From: Candidatus Saccharimonadota bacterium
GTDB taxonomy: Bacteria; Patescibacteriota; Saccharimonadia; Saccharimonadales; Saccharimonadaceae
Reading direction: 5' to 3'
DNA: 30,767 bases
Assembly: GCA_905371595.1 (NCBI GenBank)
Contig: CAJPLU010000007.1
Location: 1-30,767, forward strand
The position numbers and the translations under genes were made by a program. The notes below the pieces were generated by a model. The model ran no database searches. It worked only from the letters and a program-made list of their open reading frames with translations, and was not told the origin of the DNA. Shown here piece by piece: positions 6,450-14,172 of the stretch (positions are counted from its first letter, which is position 1; the number at the start of each line of letters is the position of its first letter).

Positions 6450-7568
6450 TTATTCGTCTGGCGTATCATTTTCGATACTTTTACTATCGACATGTTTGTC
6501 GTCTTCGGCTCTCAGAAAGCTATATTGAATAGGGGGAATAGGGGGCATGTAGGGTGTCAATTTTGAAAGTGATTCACCTATATTTTTAATCGTCGGACAG
6601 GTTTTATTTAATATTTCGCCAAAATTTTTAAGATAACTTGGTGTACTAAAGTTTTTGATCATATTGGATGCTAAAGATTGCTGATATTCTGCTAATTGTC
6701 TAAGTGTTTCTGTATTGAAATATATCTTCTGTATACTTTGTAGACTATTTGCTATTTGTTCACCAAGGATTTGTAGTTGGGCTTGCTGTTCTGGAGACAA
6801 TGAAGACTTCGCTGGAAGCTTAATATCTTTTTCAATTTTCTTAGCTAGTTCTATAGCATTTATTTTTTTCTTCTCTGTAAAATGATTATGATGAGCTGCG
6901 GCGTCTCTATACTCCTTCAACTTATTTAACTTGATCTTCATGTCCTTCCAAGATATATCCTTTTGCAAGATTTCCTTGGCAATCACATCCCAGATAATAA
7001 TAGCTCTGCATTTCTCGCCAAACTTTGCTTTGAAGTCTTCAAAAGAACTGCTTCTGTTTAGCAACTCATTCAGATCGTCAGCAGTTAACTGATGTGAAGA
7101 CCATGAGAAATCGTATCCTAGAATTTCTATTATCTCGCCTAGAGTTAAATAAGAAACCAGTGTATCTAAATTCTTTTTGAAAATTAAATTATTTTCAGTA
7201 TCCTTTGATTTACATTTGTCTAGATACTTTCCGTGCTGCAATAAAATATCATAATACATCTCAACTAAATCAGGTAGATATAGCAGCAATTTACGCAATT
7301 GAATCTCCACTTCATAGACAGCCTTGAAAACTTCTTCTGCCCGTTTGCGAGAACTCGAATCGCTCAATATACCTATTTCAAGACTTTTGTGTATATTAGC
7401 ATATATTTGAGGATCTATTTGCTCACTGCGTTTTATTGTTACAAGAAACAGCTTTTCGGACATAGCCTCAAATTTATCGGAAGAATCTTTTTTGATTCCT
7501 ATTCTATCTAAAATATCCTGCGCTTCACCACTAGTTTGCGCCTTTACAACCAAGACTATTTGCTGCAT
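6450..7568 (-). CDS. Uncharacterised protein with HEPN-like R-x4-H motif
   Basis: 372-residue soluble, largely helical protein that I do not recognise as a whole. Around residues 80-230 it has a helical region with KAVYEVEIQLRKLL, a long middle part, and then LKEYRDAAAHHNHF (Arg221, His226). An R-x4-6-H motif at the end of a helical domain is the active-site mark of HEPN ribonucleases found in abortive infection and toxin systems, so a HEPN fold is possible but unproven. The C-terminus is low-complexity and proline-rich (PYMPPIPPIQY). No partner antitoxin is seen. The sequence is distinctly AT-rich. A TATAAT box (7580-7575) lies 6 nt before the ATG, predicting a leaderless mRNA. It is upstream of the dipeptidase unit on the same strand. 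Confidence 0.6.
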   Translation of the reverse strand: MQQIVLVVKAQTSGEAQDILDRIGIKKDSSDKFEAMSEKLFLVTIKRSEQIDPQIYANIHKSLEIGILSDSSSRKRAEEVFKAVYEVEIQLRKLLLYLPDLVEMYYDILLQHGKYLDKCKSKDTENNLIFKKNLDTLVSYLTLGEIIEILGYDFSWSSHQLTADDLNELLNRSSSFEDFKAKFGEKCRAIIIWDVIAKEILQKDISWKDMKIKLNKLKEYRDAAAHHNHFTEKKKINAIELAKKIEKDIKLPAKSSLSPEQQAQLQILGEQIANSLQSIQKIYFNTETLRQLAEYQQSLASNMIKNFSTPSYLKNFGEILNKTCPTIKNIGESLSKLTPYMPPIPPIQYSFLRAEDDKHVDSKSIENDTPDE

Positions 7569-7574
7569 ACATTC

Positions 7575-7580
7575 ATTATA
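7575..7580 (-). promoter_or_regulatory. -10 box of the HEPN-like gene (leaderless start)
   Basis: TATAAT on the minus strand ends 6 nt before the ATG at 7568, placing +1 at or next to the A of the start codon. No SD is present. Confidence 0.6.
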
Positions 7581-7644
7581 GCACCGAGGCGATTATTGTA
7601 GTATGGGGGGTAATGCAGCGGTCCATTATATTAAATCTATATAC

Positions 7645-7668
7645 AAAAAAAGACTCCGAAGAGTATCG
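7645..7668 (-). terminator. Terminator after tRNA-Glu
   Basis: On the minus strand, ACTC-TTCG-GAGT forms a short hairpin with a UUCG loop and partial extension, followed by C and seven T residues (7651-7645). It would end the DUF3048-kinase-regulator-tRNA-Glu transcript before the divergent unit boundary. Confidence 0.7.
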
Positions 7669-7679
7669 TAATTCCTTTA

Positions 7680-7754
7680 TGGTGACTCTACCGGGAATCG
7701 AACCCGGGTTGCCGGGATGAGAACCCGGTGTCCTAACCGCTAGACGATAGAGCC
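7680..7754 (-). tRNA. tRNA-Glu (anticodon CTC)
   Basis: 75-nt cloverleaf on the minus strand. The acceptor stem is GGCTCTA/TAGAGTC (one G-U), the D stem GTCT/GGAC, the anticodon stem CCGGG/CCCGG with loop TTCTCAT (anticodon CTC), and the T stem CCGGG/CCCGG with loop TTCGATT. Discriminator A is followed by an encoded CCA (7682-7680). It is about 40 nt downstream of the response regulator gene and may be processed from that transcript. Glutamyl-tRNA synthetase is encoded about 4.6 kb away. Confidence 0.97.
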
Positions 7755-7792
7755 GAACTGTTGGATATTATAGCAGCAGAGCTGGGTGTTGT

Positions 7793-8170
7793 CTAGCTGC
7801 CGAGCTGCTGAATGATTTCGATTAAGCGGCGCGGTGTGATTTCAGCCTTAATCAGGTAGGCGTCGGCGTCGTTTTCTAAAGCGGCGCGGCTTTTCTCGTC
7901 TTGATCGAAATTTGTCATGACGACGATACGCGACTTCTCGGCGCTGTTTTCTTCGAATTTGCGGATGGCGGTCATGATTTCGGTGCCGCGCATCTCTGGC
8001 AGCATGATATCAAGCAAAATTAAATCGTAATGTTGATTGGTAGCCATAACCAAGCCGTCGTGGCCGTCCACTGCCCACTCGACGTTGTAGCCAGCCATTT
8101 TGAGGCTGCGAACGTACATCTCGCCGATGAAACGGTCGTCTTCGATGACTAAGATTGTGGAAATTGCCAT
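7793..8170 (-). CDS. Single-domain response regulator (CheY-like receiver)
   Basis: 125-residue receiver domain without an output domain. It has the acidic triad: Glu10, Asp11 and Asp12 in LVIEDDRF and phosphoacceptor Asp54 in LILLDIMLPEM. The switch Thr is in RIVVMTNFD, and Lys108 is in AYLIKAEITP. Such stand-alone receivers act by protein-protein contact or as phosphorelay intermediates; the partner here is unknown. It starts 13 nt after the kinase stop with AGGAG before its ATG, so it is cotranscribed with the PAS-type kinase upstream, which presumably phosphorylates it. Confidence 0.93.
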   Translation of the reverse strand: MAISTILVIEDDRFIGEMYVRSLKMAGYNVEWAVDGHDGLVMATNQHYDLILLDIMLPEMRGTEIMTAIRKFEENSAEKSRIVVMTNFDQDEKSRAALENDADAYLIKAEITPRRLIEIIQQLGS

Positions 8171-8183
8171 GATACTCTCCTAT

Positions 8184-9719
8184 TTACCCCGTGTATTTAG
8201 TGTGATTTTTAATCCAGCTGTTGCCTGCCGAGATGATTTCGGTGTTGGAATTGTCGGCGTCATGCAGCTTGTCAGAAACGGCGGCGTAGATTGGTAGCGT
8301 GAAGGTAAAAGTTGCTCCCTGCCCTTCGGTGCTTGATACGCCGATAGTGCCGCCGTGACTTTCGATGATAGCTTTGCTGAGATATAAGCCGATGCCCGTG
8401 CCAGCGACTGTCTCGCGGCTGCGGTGGCTGCGGTAGAACTTGTGAAAGAGGTTGTTGATGACGCTAGCTGGAATACCAATACCATTGTCGGCGACCGAAA
8501 CTTCAATATGTTTATCCTTAGCTTTAGCAGTGACGCGCACAGCGCCGCCCTCGTCGGAGTATTTGATAGCATTGTCGATAAGGTTGGATAGCACTTCGGA
8601 AATGCTAGAGCGGTCGGCGGCAACGGTTGGCAAATCGCTCGGAATATCAACGGACAGTGAACGATGCTGCGAGCGGGCGCGTAACTCCATATCGTCGCGG
8701 ATAGTCTCGTATATTGTCGCCAATGAATCTTCGTGTAGTTGGAGTTTGAGGTGGCGGCGGTCATAACGGCTGGTATTGAGGATATTGTTGATGTAACCAG
8801 ATAAGCGATTGCCGCTAACGATTAGTCGTTGGAAGAGCTCTTTTTGATCGGGCTCGAGTTTACTATCGAGTTCGAGCGCTAGCACATCGAGGTAGCCGCG
8901 GATAACGGTGATTGGCCCGCGCAACTCATGAGCTGCGAACGAAATAAAGTCAAGGTCGTCGTCTTCTGGTTGGTAGATTTCAGTCTCGTCGTAGGCGGTA
9001 ATGATGGCGTCTGCGGTGTTGCCTTGCTCAAAATCAACTGTGATATTGAAAATGCGGCGTCCCTCTTGCCCGATGACCTTGTTGGGAACTCGCAGCCAAA
9101 TTTTGCGGGCGCGAACATTGTCGGTACGGTGTTGATTGAGCCATTCAATCAGGTCGGTGCCGTCGTCAAATAGCAAGTCAAAATGATAAGCGCCTTTGGC
9201 GTCGAGCGAGATTGGCGCGGCGCGGTTAGCGAAAATTACGCCATTGTTCTTGTCAAGGATAATTATGCCAGTGCTTGTCAGATTGAGGGCGCTAGCTAGT
9301 TCGTCAGTTGCACTAGCTTTGTCTGGGCTGGTTTCGGTATGTTCTTTGTAGATAGACAGCAGCATATCGCTAAAGCCGGTAGCTTTGTATTCTTTATTGC
9401 TAGGGTTTGGTAACTTTTGGTCAATTTTTTGTCCGGCAGCATTAACTAGCGCGGTCGAGAGGTCGCGTAGCGGAATCATCGCAAAAGACAACACTGCGAA
9501 ATTTGTTGCAGTAGAAATGATTAACAGCGAAATGACAATTGTTGCAATAAGAAAGATGCCCAGGCGAACCTGCAAGATGATCATTATTGCAATAACTGAT
9601 AAAGCGACCAATAATTGAACGAGAACAGATATTATTGCAACCTTGTTGCGATGAATACGCCAAAAATCACGCATTTCTGGCGTGCGTTTGACTATTGGCT
9701 TGGCGTCGCTTACTGCCAC
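8184..9719 (-). CDS. Membrane histidine kinase with PAS-like domain
   Basis: 511-residue kinase starting at GTG 9719, chosen because a strong GGAGGAGGT SD lies just upstream and the GTG overlaps the TAA of the preceding gene; an ATG-initiated form from 9761 would overlap more and lacks this site. Two adjacent membrane helices (about 27-49 and 52-80) are joined by a very short loop, so there is almost no external sensor. A PAS-like region (about 140-250, with GIIILDKNNGVIFANRAA) follows. The phosphoacceptor helix has AAHELRGPITVIRGYL, His264. The ATPase domain has NLIDNAIKYSDEGG, DNGIGIP and GTGIGLYLSKAI. HELRGP replaces the common HELRTP, a variant seen in some HisKA kinases. It probably senses a membrane or cytoplasmic signal and acts on the receiver protein encoded next. 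Confidence 0.92.
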   Translation of the reverse strand: MAVSDAKPIVKRTPEMRDFWRIHRNKVAIISVLVQLLVALSVIAIMIILQVRLGIFLIATIVISLLIISTATNFAVLSFAMIPLRDLSTALVNAAGQKIDQKLPNPSNKEYKATGFSDMLLSIYKEHTETSPDKASATDELASALNLTSTGIIILDKNNGVIFANRAAPISLDAKGAYHFDLLFDDGTDLIEWLNQHRTDNVRARKIWLRVPNKVIGQEGRRIFNITVDFEQGNTADAIITAYDETEIYQPEDDDLDFISFAAHELRGPITVIRGYLDVLALELDSKLEPDQKELFQRLIVSGNRLSGYINNILNTSRYDRRHLKLQLHEDSLATIYETIRDDMELRARSQHRSLSVDIPSDLPTVAADRSSISEVLSNLIDNAIKYSDEGGAVRVTAKAKDKHIEVSVADNGIGIPASVINNLFHKFYRSHRSRETVAGTGIGLYLSKAIIESHGGTIGVSSTEGQGATFTFTLPIYAAVSDKLHDADNSNTEIISAGNSWIKNHTKYTG

Positions 9720-10861
9720 GAAACACCTCCTCCGCCGCTGTTTGGTACAGCGGCAATCCAAGTTTGTCCGCGATTTAGCGCGACTGGTTTGCCAGCGGCG
9801 TCAATGAGCTCGAGCGGGCTAAAACGGTCATTCTTGCGCCAAGTGTATTCAGCGACCGTACCGTTCTGAAACACTGTTGCAGTACCGGTACCATTAGTAA
9901 CGATACTTTGCCGCCAGCCGTCTTCCATGACGGTAGTCTCGTTGACATGCAGTGCGATGACGACGCTCGGCGCTAGCCTACCCTCTTCACGGTCGTTACT
10001 GGCCTGCCCGCCGATACTGCGCAGATAGGTGTTGCTAGCCTTGTCATAGTCGTAATGGGTGTTGTACCAGCTGCTTGAAAAGTTGATGTCGATGCTGGTG
10101 GCATTAGGCTTGTCACTGGTTTTGCCGTCAGTGCGGGTGAAACTGGTGAATTGCGATGATTTATAGCCTTTGCCAGCGTTGAGCGCGTCTAATTTCTCGA
10201 AACTAGTATAGACATTATGCGGCGGCCGCCGATCATTAGCGCGCCAGTACGAGCCGCCGTTGAAAAACTGATCAATGTCGCGATACTTACCGTTACGGAT
10301 CTCTTGCAGTGAAGCATGGCTACCGCCGACGTGGGCGACGCTAGCCTGATATGGTGCTAGCCAATCGACATAGTACATACGCAGGCTGCGGACTGGGCCG
10401 ATGAGCTGCGGCTTGTGCTGTTGAAATAGTGTCAGAAAGCGCGTGATGCCGCCTTCGGCGATGGCTTCGTAGACGACTTCGGCCTGCTTGAGTCCGGAAT
10501 GCGGCCGGGCATCAGGCGAATTTTCGATCATGATGGCAGTGACTGGTTTGGATAGGTCGGCCTTAGAGGCAACTTCAATGCCATTGAGGTGGGAATAGTA
10601 TTTTTCGGCAGGTTTAGGAGCTTTTTTGGCAGGAGCATGATACGCGGTGTCGGCAACTGGTGCGCGATATGTCAATACGAAGGCCACCGCCCCGCCGATA
10701 GCGATCAGGATTACACCGCAAATGCACATTGTTGCAATACGATGACGATTAATGAAATCGCGCAGTCGTTGCAGGCGCGACTGCTTGCCATCAACCGCGT
10801 AGTGTTGCGCCACGAGCGGGCTTGGTTGTCTGTTTCGTCTGCGTATTTTTTGCTTTCGCAT
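9710..10861 (-). CDS. DUF3048 (YerB-like) membrane-anchored extracytoplasmic protein
   Basis: 383-residue protein. A basic N-terminus and one membrane helix (about 43-65) precede a linker rich in Ala, Pro and Lys, then a large extracytoplasmic domain. The domain carries the DUF3048 pattern: IMIENSPDARPHSGLKQAEVVYE, AEGGITRFLTLFQ, IGPVRSLR followed by YYVDWLAPY, and a C-terminal YTWRKNDRFSPLEL segment ending near the stop. Bacillus YerB is the named relative; its biochemical role is not established to my knowledge. The last codons overlap the GTG of the kinase gene (positions 9710-9719), so the two are translationally coupled. A TATAAT box (10876-10871) lies 9 nt before the ATG, leaving almost no leader. 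Confidence 0.88.
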   Translation of the reverse strand: MRKQKIRRRNRQPSPLVAQHYAVDGKQSRLQRLRDFINRHRIATMCICGVILIAIGGAVAFVLTYRAPVADTAYHAPAKKAPKPAEKYYSHLNGIEVASKADLSKPVTAIMIENSPDARPHSGLKQAEVVYEAIAEGGITRFLTLFQQHKPQLIGPVRSLRMYYVDWLAPYQASVAHVGGSHASLQEIRNGKYRDIDQFFNGGSYWRANDRRPPHNVYTSFEKLDALNAGKGYKSSQFTSFTRTDGKTSDKPNATSIDINFSSSWYNTHYDYDKASNTYLRSIGGQASNDREEGRLAPSVVIALHVNETTVMEDGWRQSIVTNGTGTATVFQNGTVAEYTWRKNDRFSPLELIDAAGKPVALNRGQTWIAAVPNSGGGGVSWQ

Positions 10862-10903
10862 CTTGGTAAAATTATAACATAATTGGTGTGAATTGGTTAT
10901 GGT

Positions 10904-10931
10904 TTGCGCAGTTCGCTACAGATGCTAAAAT
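10904..10931 (+). promoter_or_regulatory. Promoter with extended -10, then a leader of about 190 nt
   Basis: TTGCGC (10904-10909), a 16-nt spacer and TGCTAAAAT (extended -10, TAAAAT 10926-10931). The following leader to 11126 contains small hairpins: GGGGC-GGCATG-GCTCC near 10953, AGGT-CAAATA-ACCT near 10991, and GCTAAA-AAAT-TTTAGC near 11018. I do not recognise a riboswitch family in it. Confidence 0.5.
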
Positions 10932-11126
10932 TTAACAGACGATGGTATCTGGGGCGGCATGGCTCCAAGCGAACGTCGGGAACTAAGAGGTCAAATAACC
11001 TACCGTAGTATTTTTGGCTAAAAAATTTTAGCACTAAATCCTTAGAGATAGATGCTTAAACTTGGAAGATTCTGTATTATATCCCAGATTGAACAATTTT
11101 ACATTAAATTAAGAAATGGAGTTTAT

Positions 11127-12323
11127 GTGAAAAAAGTTGGTGATGATTTTGGCCACATACGAAAAGAGCTCAGTGAGCTAGCAGATACAGAGCGAGAGGT
11201 CTTGGATGACGCTAATCTTGCAAAAAAGCTAGGAGATCTTGCACGCAGAGTTGATAGGCTGAGGCGTGAGCGAGAAATAGCCGCTGCCGATCGGGAACGA
11301 CAGGAGTCTGGAGAGATATACGATGAATTCGGTAACGCAATTATTGTATTTCTGAAAGCATATAAAGGCAATCCTGTGATTTGGTCGGTAATTGATAGTT
11401 ATATGGAACGCAACCCAGAAGTATTTGGTTTGCGTTATAGAGCGGGATTTAATCGGTGGATCGAGCAAGCAGAGAATGATCCGAACGTTGTCTATCATTA
11501 CGATCCTGACACGCGAGTTGAGTCTTGGGCGTGGCGGCCAGCTAGCGAAAATGGTGCAACTAGCGATGCGATAATGGGATCTGATCTGTCAAAAGTATCC
11601 TCGGTTGATTTGACAGAATCCACCGAGTCATCTACAGAGCCAGAGCCGCCGAAGAAACTGAAAAAACCAGAAGAGTCAGAAAAACCGAAAAGGCCAAAGA
11701 AACTGGAGAAGCTTACCCCGTTACCTCGCAGACAGGTAGCTGATAGTAATCATACGTTGTATAGTGGTGATCCAGGTTGCAGTCATGTGACTACAGATAT
11801 GCCAACTTCGGTTCTTCAATGTGGGCAACCCTCCTATTCAGAAAAAGAAGGCTTAATAAAAGGCTTATGTTCGCCTGTTGAAGAGTCTGCAGATCCAGTA
11901 GTAGTGCAGCTGACCGATTGGGGGTTGCAAATTATTGAATATGCCGATGGTGGAGCGGCATTTTCAATCGAGTCAGATCCTGAAGGATGTAGCGAGAAAG
12001 CTTTGTATCCAGTAGTAATTGGTATTTTAGGACGGAGCAGAGAACCAATGACCATCGAAGATATGTGTCGGGCGTTTGCAGAAAAAGAGGGGCTAGAGTA
12101 CAGTTCATTTATCGCTGGAAACGATGAAAGGACAGCAGATGCGAAGCTCGTACAAGAAGCTGTATGGTCGATAGCTCATAAGGCTATTAGGGTGCTAAAG
12201 ACTAGGCTTTCTGAGAATTATTTATCCGAAAAACTGTGTGAAGATATAACTTATGTTGATGGTAATATGAGGAAAAAGCGAGTGACGTATCAGTTAGAAG
12301 GTGTGTTAGAGGTAGAAAAATAA
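11127..12323 (+). CDS. Unrecognised protein: coiled coil, charged linker and possible winged-helix C-terminus
   Basis: 398-residue soluble protein that I cannot name. I start it at GTG 11127, 5 nt after GGAG; the frame is open further up to an ATG at 11052, but that ATG has no SD. Residues about 5-60 are highly charged heptads, likely a coiled coil (RREREIAAADRERQ). A compact helical segment follows (FGNAIIVFLKAYKGNPVIW). Then comes a Ser/Thr/Glu- and Pro/Lys-rich linker (about 150-205, PPKKLKKPEESEKPKRPKK). The C-terminal about 120 residues (MTIEDMCRAFAEKEGLEYSS to KRVTYQLEGV) could form a winged-helix-like module, with VWSIAHKAIRVLKTRL as a helix. It may be a nucleic-acid-binding or scaffold protein; that is inference only. 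It is convergent with gltX. Confidence 0.7.
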   Translation: MKKVGDDFGHIRKELSELADTEREVLDDANLAKKLGDLARRVDRLRREREIAAADRERQESGEIYDEFGNAIIVFLKAYKGNPVIWSVIDSYMERNPEVFGLRYRAGFNRWIEQAENDPNVVYHYDPDTRVESWAWRPASENGATSDAIMGSDLSKVSSVDLTESTESSTEPEPPKKLKKPEESEKPKRPKKLEKLTPLPRRQVADSNHTLYSGDPGCSHVTTDMPTSVLQCGQPSYSEKEGLIKGLCSPVEESADPVVVQLTDWGLQIIEYADGGAAFSIESDPEGCSEKALYPVVIGILGRSREPMTIEDMCRAFAEKEGLEYSSFIAGNDERTADAKLVQEAVWSIAHKAIRVLKTRLSENYLSEKLCEDITYVDGNMRKKRVTYQLEGVLEVEK

Positions 12324-12342
12324 GATTATTGCTTTCTGACCG

Positions 12343-13821
12343 CTACGCTAATTTCATGTCCAGATAACTCTGAAGCCGCGCTAGCGTGCGTTCACAGCCA
12401 ATCAGTGCCAGCGTATCATTCAGCTGCGGGCTGAACGGCGCCCAGGTGACGGCGATGCGGATCAGGCTGAAGAGGATACCGGGCTTTTGGCCGGTTGTTT
12501 CCAGTAGTTTGTTCAGGCAGTTTTGGATTGATTCTGGCGTCCAGTCGGTGAGTTTGGCGAGCTCAGCGCGGGCGGTTTCTAAAAGTTCGCGCCGCTCGCT
12601 GTCAGACAGCTTCTTTAGCTGTTTATTGCCGTTAATAAGTTCCATATTAATTTCAGGCTCCGCGAAAAAGTAGCCAAATCCGCGTAAATCTTCAAACATT
12701 TTCAGGCGGTCTTGCGCTAAAGCCAGCACCTTCATGCGGTACTCCTTAGTTATATTTGGAGCGTAAGCAGATTCCGGCCAGAAACCAGTCTGTCCCCCGT
12801 CTTTTTGCGGGTTATCGCCCCATGGCGACACGTACTCGTAAAGCTTATCGACAGGAATATTGCGTATATGAGCGCCGTTAAGCCATAACAAGCGTTTTTC
12901 GTCAAACCGCGCGCCTGATTTTTGGACGCGTTTCAGGCTGAACTTTTCGATCAATTCGTCTCTGGTGAAAACTTCCTGTTCGGTGCCGTCGTTCCATCCC
13001 AGGCTGGCGAGGAAATTGAGCATGGCGTCTGGCAGATAGCCTTCTTCCCTGTAGGCTAGGATATCTTTGGCGCCGTCGCGTTTGGATAACTTCTTATTGC
13101 CCTGCTCGTTCATGATTGGCGGCACCGAGGCGAATATCGGCCAAGTTATATCCAGCGCATCGTAGAGATTAAGATATTTGGGCGTGCTGGCAAGGAACTC
13201 TTGCCCGCGGATAACGTGGGTGATTTCCATTTCGGCGTCATCGACAATGTGCGCAAAGTTGTACGTCGGAAAGCCGTCGGATTTGACTAAGATAAAGTCG
13301 TCAATTACCTCTGGGCCGGCATGCATCTCGCCCATGACTTCGTCGTGCCAGGTGTAGGGTTTCGGTTCTGAACGAAAGCGCAGCGGTTGGCTGCCATCCC
13401 AGGTCGGCGGGTCTTCCGGACGGTAATCACGGTACAAAAAAGGCTTTTTATGGGCTTTGGCTTCTTCGCGAAAAGCATCTAGCTGCTCTGGTGTATACGG
13501 ATCGGCATAAGCGCGGCCAGCGTCAATGAGTTTTTGCGCATATTTTTGGTAAATGTCAAGCCGTTCTGATTGCTTATATGACCCGAATTCGCCGCCAAAA
13601 TCGTCTGGGCCTTCGTCTGGTATAAGGTCGAGCCACCTTAGGCATTCATAAATATGCTCTACGCTGCCAGATACTTCCCTTTTTTGGTCGGTATCTTCTA
13701 TGCGCAGGATGAATTTTCCATTTGACTGCCGAGCGATGAGCCAAGCGAATAGCGCGGTACGCATACCGCCGACGTGCATGTAGCCGGTTGGGCTAGGTGC
13801 GAAGCGAGTACGCGTGGTCAT
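12343..13821 (-). CDS. gltX: Glutamyl-tRNA synthetase
   Basis: 492-residue class I aminoacyl-tRNA synthetase that charges tRNA-Glu. It starts TTRTRFAPSPTGYMHVGG, the GluRS signature with HVGG as the HIGH element. It has IEDTDQKREV, the editing-free Rossmann insertion with YNFAHIVDDAEMEITHVIRG, and the KMSKS loop KKLSKRDGA. The alpha-helical anticodon-binding C-terminus follows. Length fits bacterial GluRS. Whether it also charges tRNA-Gln (non-discriminating type) cannot be told by eye. Its ATG overlaps the stop of the upstream coiled-coil gene by 4 nt (ATGA), so it is translationally coupled and has no promoter of its own. Confidence 0.97.
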   Translation of the reverse strand: MTTRTRFAPSPTGYMHVGGMRTALFAWLIARQSNGKFILRIEDTDQKREVSGSVEHIYECLRWLDLIPDEGPDDFGGEFGSYKQSERLDIYQKYAQKLIDAGRAYADPYTPEQLDAFREEAKAHKKPFLYRDYRPEDPPTWDGSQPLRFRSEPKPYTWHDEVMGEMHAGPEVIDDFILVKSDGFPTYNFAHIVDDAEMEITHVIRGQEFLASTPKYLNLYDALDITWPIFASVPPIMNEQGNKKLSKRDGAKDILAYREEGYLPDAMLNFLASLGWNDGTEQEVFTRDELIEKFSLKRVQKSGARFDEKRLLWLNGAHIRNIPVDKLYEYVSPWGDNPQKDGGQTGFWPESAYAPNITKEYRMKVLALAQDRLKMFEDLRGFGYFFAEPEINMELINGNKQLKKLSDSERRELLETARAELAKLTDWTPESIQNCLNKLLETTGQKPGILFSLIRIAVTWAPFSPQLNDTLALIGCERTLARLQSYLDMKLA

Positions 13822-14066
13822 GAAGCGCTCTCTTCTAGTTTGGTGACGCGCCGGTCAGGTAGTTCTAGCTCGTGCCGAGTAGTTTTGTCGTTATCAACGA
13901 CAGCTCGTTTGATTGTTCTTACGTCGGTCTTGAGACTATCGAATTCCTCGCGTAAATTATTGAATTCTTCACGTGTTGGTTGGTTTGACACAATCTCTAA
14001 TACCGCGCTCATCTGCGAACGGATTTCTTCAAGAATGACGTTGGTGTATTTTTTGTCGTCGCCCAT
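13818..14066 (-). CDS. Small coiled-coil protein upstream of gltX
   Basis: 82-residue, entirely helical, charged protein (MGDDKKYTNVILEEIRSQMS, then EEFNNLREEFDSLKTDVRTIKRAVV, ending in KLEESAS) with leucine/valine heptads suggesting an oligomeric coiled coil. Function unknown. It is real rather than spurious: a consensus promoter sits exactly before its ATG, and the 4-nt ATGA overlap couples it to gltX. It may be a partner or simply a leader gene for the synthetase. Confidence 0.75.
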   Translation of the reverse strand: MGDDKKYTNVILEEIRSQMSAVLEIVSNQPTREEFNNLREEFDSLKTDVRTIKRAVVDNDKTTRHELELPDRRVTKLEESAS

Positions 14067-14072
14067 GGCCTA

Positions 14073-14102
14073 ATTATAGCAAAAAGCACCCGGCGGGTGC
14101 AA
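14073..14102 (-). promoter_or_regulatory. Leaderless promoter of the coiled-coil-gltX operon
   Basis: On the minus strand, TTGCAC (14102-14097), an 18-nt spacer and TATAAT (14078-14073) end 6 nt before the ATG at 14066, so +1 falls on the start codon. The spacer is occupied by the terminator hairpin of the preceding gene (14081-14100). Confidence 0.75.
14081..14100 (-). terminator. Terminator nested in the gltX-operon promoter
   Basis: On the minus strand, GCACCC-GCC-GGGTGC followed by TTTTT. It would terminate transcription of the DUF4367 gene (14173-15225) and overlaps the -35 to -10 spacer of the next promoter. Confidence 0.75.
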
Positions 14103-14172
14103 AAGTTAAGAGTTATCCTGATATCGCCAAAAACAAGGCTTATCCTTATATTATACCACAAAAACCCATAAA

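Noticed and set aside
10932..11126. A known riboswitch or 6S/SRP RNA in the gap before the unrecognised gene
   Set aside because: Only short unconnected hairpins are visible and no conserved core of these RNAs was recognised.
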